A stretch of 64,000 nucleotides of DNA from Inia geoffrensis. Lineage: Eukaryota > Chordata > Mammalia > Artiodactyla > Iniidae. The position numbers and the translations under genes are program-made. The DNA is taken from positions 61,292,436 through 61,356,435 of the forward strand of contig CM070917.1 in NCBI GenBank assembly GCA_036417435.1, given 5' to 3'. Numbering within the stretch: the stretch's first letter is position 1; each line of letters starts with the position of its first letter. The notes under the pieces were generated by a model. It searched no databases. It was given only the letters and a program-made list of their open reading frames with translations, and was not told the DNA's origin. Of the stretch, positions 46,801 to 55,800 are shown piece by piece.

Positions 46801-49800
46801 GTTTCATGACCCAGAGCTGATTGTCAGGACAGCAAGAGGACAGCAGTAGGTAGTGCGTTTGAGAGTCATCTGTCATCCCAAAGTTCACACCTGAGCTCAG
46901 CAACCTCCGGGGCTCCCTGGGGCCGCACGTGAGAGGGCATCCACTCCCTGCTGGGCAGGCTCGGCCTCTTGACTCTTCAGAAGCACGTCAGCTCTTCTGG
47001 TGGCAAGAGTCTTGCTGAGCCCGGGCACAAGGGAGCCTGGCTGAAAATAGGTATGTGTAGAGGAAATTGGGAAAAGCAGAATTTCGAGGCCAGGCAGGTG
47101 GTCTGGCCGGGGCCACCACCTGTGTCTGTCTTTCTGTGTGTCTGTCTTTGCCTCTATGTCGCCTTCCTTATCCATCTCTCTCAAATACCCGCACATCTCT
47201 CTTCCCTTCTGCTCTCAGCCAGCTTTTTTATCTCTCACACGCAGTCCAAAAGGGCTGCCCCAGGCCTTGCAGTGTTACGTGCTTCCAAGAAAGGGGGCCT
47301 TAGTTTGGTGCAGTCCCTCTCTCTAAGCCAGGACAAGACGTCACAGGTCTTTGGCCAGTCGGGTGTCTAGCAGGGACCAATCATTTGCGGGGACAAACTG
47401 GGACCATGGGATCCAGAAGAGAGCAGGAGGACGAGCGGAAGGAGTTTGTTCCCAGCCAGGCCATGAGAGACCCCTGTAGTTGTTATCACATTCTCTTTCT
47501 TTTTTTTTTTTTTTTATTGAAGTGTAGTTGATTTACACTCTTATATCGGTTTCAAACGCACACCATAGCGATTCACTGTTTTTATAGATTATATTCCACT
47601 TAAAGTTATTATAAAATAACGGCTCTATTTCCCTGTGCTGTACAATATATCCTTGTGGCTTTTTTGTTTTACACATAGTAGTTTGTAACTCTTAATCTCC
47701 TACCCCATCTTGTCCCTCCCCCTTCCCTCCCCCCACTGGTAACCACTAGTTTGTTCTCTAGATCTGTTGAGTCTGTTTCTGTTTTGTTATATTTACTAGT
47801 TTGTTTTATCTTTTAGATTCGACATATAAGTGACAACACACAGTATTTGTCTTTCTCTGTCTGGCTTATTTCACTAAGGATAATACTCTCTAGGTCAATC
47901 GATGTCATTGCAAATGGCAAAATTTTCATTCTTCTTTATGGCTGAGTAGTATTCCGTTTTACATATAAACCACCTCTTCTTTATCCATTCATCTGTTGAT
48001 GGAAACTTAGGTCGCTTCCGTATCTTAGCTATTGTAAATAGTGCCTCCGTGGACATTGGGGTGCACGCATCTTTTTGAATTAGCGTTTTCATTTTCTTCA
48101 GATAATATATACCCAGGAGTGGGATTGCTGGGTCGTATGGTAGCTCTATTTTTAGTTTTCTGAGGAACCTCCATACTGTTCTCCATAGTGGCCTCACCAA
48201 TTTACATTCCCACCAACAGTGTAGGAGGGTTCCCTTTTCTCCACACCCTCTCCAGAATTTGTTAGTTGTAGACTTTTTGATGATGGCCATTCTGACTGGT
48301 GTGAGGTGATATCTCGTTGTGGTTTTGATTTGCATCTCTAATGATTAGCAATGTTGAGCATCTTTTCATGTGCCTGTTGGCCATCTGTATGTCTTCTTTG
48401 GAACAATGTCTGTTCAGGTCTTCTGCCCATTTTTTAATCAGGTTGTTTGTTTTTTTGATATTGAGTTTATGAGCTGTTTATATATTTTGGATATTAACCC
48501 CTTATGGGTCATATCGTTTGCAGATATTTTCTCCGATTCCATAGGTTGTGTTTTCTTTTTGTCAATGGTTTCCTTTGCCGTGCAAAAGCTTCTATTTATT
48601 TATTTAAAAGAATCGATTTTATTTATTATTTATTTTTGGTTGTGTCGGGTCTTCATTGCTGCATGCAGGCCTTCTCTAGTTGTGTCGAGTGGGGGCTACT
48701 CTTTGTTGTGGTGTGCGGGCTTCTCATTGCAGTGGCTTCTCTTTGTTGTGGAACACGGGTTCTAGGCGCGTAGGCTTCCGTAGTTGTGGCATGCGGGCTC
48801 AGTAGCTGTGGTGCACAGGCTTAGTTGCTCCGGGCATGTGGGATCTTCCCGGACCAGGGATCAAACCCATGTCCCCTGCCTTGGCAGGTGGATTCTTAAC
48901 CACTGTGCCACCAGGGAAGTCCCCCCAAAACTTTTAAGTTTAATTAGGTCTCATTTGTTTATTTTTGCTTTTGTCTCCTTTGACTTCGGAGACAGATCCA
49001 AAAAATATTGCTACGATTTATGTCAAAGAGTGTTCTGCCTATGTTTTCCTCTAGGAGTTTTATGGCTTCCAGTCTTACATTGAGGTCTTCAATCCATTTT
49101 GAGTTTATTTTTGTATATGGTGTGAGAAAATCACATTCTCTTATTGTTATTTACATTCTAGATGGGGACAGAGCGTGTGTGAGCCCACCTCGTGTCCCCA
49201 GGGCCTGGAGCAGGGCCTGTGTGTCGGCAGGTTGTTTGTGGACTAATGGACATCAGCTCTGTAGGATTTAGCTAGAGGAGATGTGTTCTCACACTGCACC
49301 AATGGGCTGGCTGGAGAGAGGTCCAGAAACCTCCTTCCTGCAAGGGCTTTATCAGCATCTGTGCTACCCTCCCTGGGAGCTCTGGTCACTATTTAATGGA
49401 CGGAGGTCGAGCGCCTCCCATGTGCTGCACACCCTGGGAGGCACCGAGGCTGCGGGACGGCCCAGATCACAGCAGGCCAGGGCAGAAAGCACTCGCTGGT
49501 GGCGACTGCGTGGATGCGGCGTAGCTGGGCCTCGCTCACTGCCCTGCACCCGCCCTCTCGCCCGTGCCCAGTTAGACAAGCTCAGAACGATCATCGAGAA
49601 CATGCTGGCCTCGTCCTCCACATTGCTGTCCATGAGCATGAGCGTGGCCCCGCACAAGCTCCTGACTGCCCTGGCACCCGGCCAGATCGACCCTGCGGCC
49701 ACCTGCCCAGCCTGCAGCCTGGACCTGAGTCACCAGGTCAGCATGCTGGTGCAGCGCTACGAGCAGCTCCAGGACATGGTCAGCAACCTGGCTGCCTCCC

Positions 49801-52800
49801 GGCCCTCCAAGAAGGCCAAGCTGCAGAGCCAGGTGATGCCGCCTGCGTTCCTCCGGCGCGGCCGCTCATGGCCCGCCTGCAGGGAGCCCCTCGGGGAGTC
49901 CCCGGGGGAGGGAAGTTTGGGCCACTTTTCCACGATGGAGCCCTTTACCGCACGGAAGCCCCTAGTCTTTCCGTAGGGTCGCAGCGAGGGCAGCCGTAGA
50001 GCTGGCTCTGGGGATGGGGGACCACGGGGAAGAGCTGGCTCCGTGGGTGGGGACAGCACGGCTGGCTGAGGGGTGGAGCGGTGCCATTCACATGCCTCGG
50101 GACGCCGGCACAGCCTTGGCATTCATCGCCCCTCCTTCCTGCCGGTCTTCTGGTTTCCTTCCCACTTCCCCTCCAAAGGGCAGGCCTGCTGGTGGGGCAG
50201 GGAGTAGCACAAGTCCGAGGCCTGCCTCTTAGACTCCAGATTTCAGATTCAGCTCAGGGTGGGTGGCGAGGCTGTAGCCCACACCCCAACTCTCAGGGGA
50301 GCAGCTCACCACTCCTGGGCCTTGAGACCGCCTCTACTGACCACCCACCCCGGTGGACCAGGTCCCTCAAGGCTAGTCCACGGGGAGATGGGGAATTGTG
50401 GCGGCAACTGAGGAGATCCAGAATGGGGTCTGAAGTCGGCCTGTCTGCCGGGTGATGTTTTAAGGGCTGACTTACTAGGGGCGGCAGTACCCCTGCGGGT
50501 GCCCCAGGGAGGCCGCCTTTGTCCTTCTGCTGCAGGATGAAGAGCTACTGGGCCGCGTGCAGAGCGCCATCCTGCAGGTACAGGGCGACTGTGAGAAACT
50601 CAGTGTCACCACCGGCAACCTCATTGAGGACCATCGGCAGAGGCAGAAGGACATCGAAGTGAGGGCGGGCAGGGGGGCGGGGGCGGGGCCGAGGCGCGGC
50701 CCCAGTTCCTCCTCTTTCCTTATTCCTGCTCCCTCGGCCTCCCAGGTGTTGTACCAGGGTCTGGAGAAGCTGGAGAAGGAAAAGGCCAACAGGGAGCACC
50801 TGGAGATGGAGATCAGTGTGGTAAGGCTAGGCCGAGGGCCACCCTGCGTCCCAGGGAGGTCCCACCACTCGTTCTCCAAAAGGCTGAGAGAGGGGCTTCC
50901 CTGGTGGCGCAGCGGTTGAGAGTCCGCCTGCCGATGCAGGGGACACGGGTTCGTGACCCGGTCCGGGAGGATCCCACATGCCGCGGAGCGGCTGGGCCCG
51001 TGAGCCGTGGCCGCTGAGCCTGCGCGTCCGGAGCCTGTGCTCCTCAACGGGAGAGGCCACGACAGTGAGAGGCCCGCGCACCGCAAAAAAAAAAAAAAAA
51101 AAGGCTGAGAGAGGAGGCGAGTCTGACGGGGGATGTGGGCTCAGTGCTGGCGTTCTCACTGCAGGGAGTGGGGGGTCCCCCCATGGCTCTCTCCCATCTG
51201 GGGGGTCTCTTCCTCTCTCCGGGCAGAAAGCCGACAAGAGTGCCCTGGCGGCCAAAGTGAGCCGTGTCCAGTTTGACGCCACCACGGAGCAGCTGAACCA
51301 TGTGATGCAGGAGCTGGTGGCCAAGATGAGCGGGCGGGAGGGGGACTGGCAGAAGATGCTGGACAGGCTCCTGGTGGAGATGGACAACAAGGTGAGGGGT
51401 GGGAGGCTCCAGGGCCCCCTGGACTGGGACAACGCCCTCCTCTCCAGGCGCCGCAGACCCCACCTGCTTCCTCAACGCTCACCTGGGCCCCGCCCTCACC
51501 CACAGCTGGACCGCCTGGAGCTGGACCCAGTGAAGCAGTCACTGGAGGACGGCTGGAAATCCTTGCGACTGCAGCTCAAAGAGCGTTCTCCGCTCTACCA
51601 GGCGGACGAGGCAGCTGCCATGCGGAGGTGAGGCCTGGAAGGGCTGCGGGCAAGCGGGCTGGAGGTGAGGCCTGGAAGGGCTGCGGGCAGGCGGGCTGGA
51701 GGTGTGCTCAGGGGGAACGGCTGATCGTGCCTGGGACCATCCCGCAGTAGGAGTGACAGCGTTTTAGAGCTTGAAAAGCTCTTCTAGCTCAGGCCAGTTC
51801 ACATTACAGCTGAGAGAGGGAGGGGAGGGAGGCGTAAGGCTCTCTGGGCACAGGTGGGAGGGGGTCCACAGCCCCCAGAGCTGAGAGCACTCCTGGGGGG
51901 CCTGGCCCGTGGCAGCCTGAGTCCCAGGATTTCCATTCCTGGCCGCCAGAGGGCTCCCGAGGCTTACGCAGGGCAGCCCTGGGGCGCTTGGGAACCCTGC
52001 CGGCTTTGGGTTAGGGTAGGTGGGTGCTGGGTGTGTGCCCAGAAGCGGACACGTCTAGGAGCTGGTGAGTCTGGTGAGTTCCCAGGGAGCTGGGCCCGGA
52101 ACTGCCTCTGGTGGCCTGGGGCCTGTCATCCTGGGCACTGAGCGTCCAGCCTGCCTGGCCCACGGAGTGCCGAGCCCGCTGGGTTCTCTGTCTCCCACGT
52201 TCGGGACCCTCTGGGCAGGGCGCTCACCCTGTGTGTGTTCCACCTCCTCACAGGCAGCTCCTGGCACACTTCCACTGCCTCTCATGTGACCGTCCCCTGG
52301 AGACGCCTGTGACTGGACAGTGAGTGGCCCCAGCTGGTGGCCACGATGGGGGCGGGCTCGGCAGGGCTGCGTCTCCTGTACCCCAGGCCTGTCCCCACCT
52401 CCTTTCGGCTCCTGCTGTCTCACCGTTCACTCCGTACCCCCCCCGGCTGCTCCTACCCCGGCCTTCAGCCCCCCCACCCCTGCCCGGGAGTGTGGGGAGT
52501 GGGCGGGGGGCTTGGACGATGGGGTTCCTCACACTCCGACCTTCCCTTCACTCTGTCCCTGCCCAGAGTCATCCCCCTGACTCCTGTGGGCCCAGGCCTG
52601 CCCGGGCACCGGTCCATCCGCCCCTACACGGTCTTTGAACTGGAGCAGGTCCGGCAGCAGAGCCGCAGGTACGGGCAGCGGAGGGAGTCCTGTGCAGGGC
52701 TTTGCAGGGGGGTCTGGAGGGCAAGAGTGGAGGCTCCTCCTCACGCCTGGGATGGGCAGTAGGGGCGGTGCTGCTAGGGTGCTGACGGAGCTCCCAGCTC

Positions 52801-55800
52801 CTCCCAGGAGGAGGAGAGCGCCAACCTAGTACCCGCCTGCTTTTGGGTCCCTGATGGGCATCCTGGGGGGACATTGCCTCTGAGATCCCCCCTCCCTGCT
52901 CATACCGGGCATGTGAGGGAGGGAGGCGGTGGCTCCACGAGTGGGTGGAATTAGTGGGTGGGGGGCGTGTTTCACGCCCTCTGGGGCTCCTGCCCTCCTC
53001 CGCACAGCCTTTCCACCTCCTCCTTGAGGGGAGGATGCCGGGGCGTGGCTCAACCCTCCGCTGGGCCCGCCCCCCGCAGCCTGAAGCTGGGCACCGCTGC
53101 CTTCCCCTGGGGCAACCTGGGGCAGACAGAGCGGAGCGTGGGCCGCCTGCACAGCATGCACTCCAAGATGCTGATGGACATCGAGAAGGTGCAGATCCAC
53201 TTCGGGGGCTCCGTCAAGGCCAGCAGCCAGATGATCCGCGAGCTGCTGCACTCCCAGTGCCTCAGCTGCCCCTGCTACAGACGGTGGGCGGGCGGCCCGG
53301 GCCCCCGGGGCAAGCGGTGAGCTTCGGCCCACTCACAGCCCACCCACCACCAAGAGCCTGGCACAGAGCGGGGGAGTGTGCGTGCGTGTGTGTGTAAGAG
53401 AATGTGTGTGTGAATGTGTGTGAACACGTGTGAGTGTGAGAGCATTGTTCATGTGTATTGTATGAGTGAGTGTGTGTGTGTGTGTGTGTGAGATTATGTG
53501 TGTGCATGAGGGGTGGGGCCTGTGTGGGAGAATGTGTGAACGTGTGTATAAAGGTATATGAGAATGTATGATTGTGTGTGAATGTGTACATTTATGAATG
53601 TGTGAGAGTATGTGTGAATGTGTGTGTGTGAATATGTGTGTGAACATATGTGTGTGAACACGTACGCGTGAGAATGTGCGTGTGCCCGTGTGTGTGTGTG
53701 GCCTTCAGGGTGGCAGGGCCGGGCCATCCTGCTCACTCACCCCCTGCCCTGTCCTGGCTCGATCGCTGCCCCCGCCCCACCCTAGGTGTGTCCCCGGCCA
53801 CACCTGCTCCCAGTGACTCTGCTGTCTTCACTGCAGGCTGCCAGATGCAGCCGATCACACCTACCCGAGGTCGCCCCGGAGCTGCGGGGGCAGCCACACC
53901 CTCACCTACCCCTACCGCCGCAAGCGCCTGCAGCACCTGGCACAGAGCCTGTACCCCACCGAGGAGATCCAGATCGCCAGGAAGGTGGGGGGCACTGCTG
54001 TGACGCCAGACTCTCAGGTCCCTCTGGAAAAGCCACCAGAAGTCCCCTCCTGGGCCCTCAGGCTCGGGGCGGTTTCTTAGTCAGACCCAGTCCAAGCGTC
54101 AGGTTCTTATCCTTTCCTGGGAAGAGGAATGCCAACCCGGCCACCCGCCCACCTGGCACTACCGCCTCCACCACGGGCCCCCCCTTCCCCCTGTTGCTCG
54201 GCCCTGGCGCCGCCCAGAGTCCCCTCAAGGGCTCTGAGCACCGTTTGGTGCCGTCCTCAGGTGAGGACCACCCTCTGGGAGGCAGGACGGGAGGGCAGCT
54301 CTGAGTGGCACTCGCCCATCTCCACAGCACGACGAGGTGGACATCCTGGGCCTGGACGGACATATTTACAAGGGACGGATGGATACAAGGCTGCCGGACA
54401 TCCTGAACAAAGACAGTGAGTGTCCAGGTGGCCCAGAGGCCCCTCAGCCTCCTTGCTTGGGTCCCACAGGGTCCGCTCAGCTCCTTAAGGCCCTTCTTGT
54501 GGCCTCCGGGCCCTGACTGCCTTCCTCCACCTCCCTGACGCCAAACGTTCAGGTCTCCAAAAGCCTCCGGGTCAGTGTTTGCAGAAGGGGGACAGCTGTC
54601 CAGTCTCAGCCAACTAGCTGGGATGTCGTGGCCCCATCTTTCCTTGCCAGCTTTTATCCTCAGACGCCACCCCAGTCTTCCTGCCTAAGCCTCTATTTCC
54701 AGCATCACCGAGGCCAAGTCCTACCCCTTCTTCATAACTCAAAATACCCTCTCCTGAGCCCCCCACCACTTTGTGAATCACCCGTGTCCTGGAATGTCCC
54801 CTTCCAGTTAGCCATCCTGAGGTGTGCCATTTGTCACTTCCCACCAGGTCTCACCGCCATGTATGCACCTTTCTAGTTGCCTCCCCTCCCGAACTATAAA
54901 CCTGGAGTCAGAACTCACCCGGCACCTGGCACGGGGCTGATGTCTGTGGGTGGATATCCGAGTGAGTGGGTGGGTGGATGGATGGATGGACAGACGGATG
55001 GCCGGGCGGACATTTCGGTGAATGAAGTGCTTACAAGGGGCATATCCACGAATAAAGATGGAGAAGGACGCCAGCTGAGGCTGGCTGTGACCGGCAGCGC
55101 TGCAGCCCTCTCCCCATCCCCATGGGTCCCCACAGGGCTCCCACCCGGTGTCTCAGAACTGCCTCTCCCCTTCACTGTCTCCATCAGATTCGGGGATAAA
55201 GCACGAGGCCAAGCAGTCGCGGCTGCACGTGCGCCGGCAGCAGTCACTCAGCGACAGCGGTCAGCTGCCCTCACGGTCCCAGAGCTCTCAGCTGCTGGCT
55301 GGCAACGACTCAGGTAGCTCCTCTCTGGATGGAGGGTCCTTCTGGGTGGCCTAGGCACTGCCCCTCGCCTCTCCTCCTTGCCCCGCCAGGCCCCTTTCCT
55401 GCCCATGACTGGTATATACCTTTATTTCCCTGGAGAGAGGAAGGGCCTGGGAGCTGAGGGACAGGATGTAATGGAGGAGAGAGAAAACCCTTCACTGCTG
55501 AGAGCTTGATAATGCGCCAGGTCTGTGGTCAGATACTGTTACTGCCCCCATTTCACAGAAGAGGAAATAGGGACAGAGTTGCAGCCCAAGCTCTGGCTCC
55601 AGGCCCGAGTCCTTCCCCTGCTCACCTGTGCCAACTCTCACCTGCCCAGTGAGATGACACCTGCTGACAGCTCACCTGCCCAGTGAGATGACAAACCTGC
55701 CAGCGGGGCTGGAGATGCACATGGACGTGCCTCCTGGGGAGGGGCTCGAGGAGCCCACCCGCGGTCCACCACTGCTCACTGAGCAGAGCTATAAGTAAAT

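Larger units (their letters stand above)
46371..49571 (+). other. QRICH2 intron 8
   Basis: Old L1 fragments at 46460-46605, a 1.6-kb LINE-1 at 47498-49129 with a nested SINE, and blank sequence at 46610-47480 and 49145-49571. Confidence 0.75.

Noticed and set aside
47895..48335. 146-codon minus-strand ORF
   Set aside because: It is a leftover piece of LINE-1 ORF2 in a truncated element, not a host gene.
53262..53736. Thr/His-rich minus-strand ORFs (Ser-His-Thr repeats) near QRICH2 exon 16
   Set aside because: Simple translation of the GT-rich minisatellite complement.
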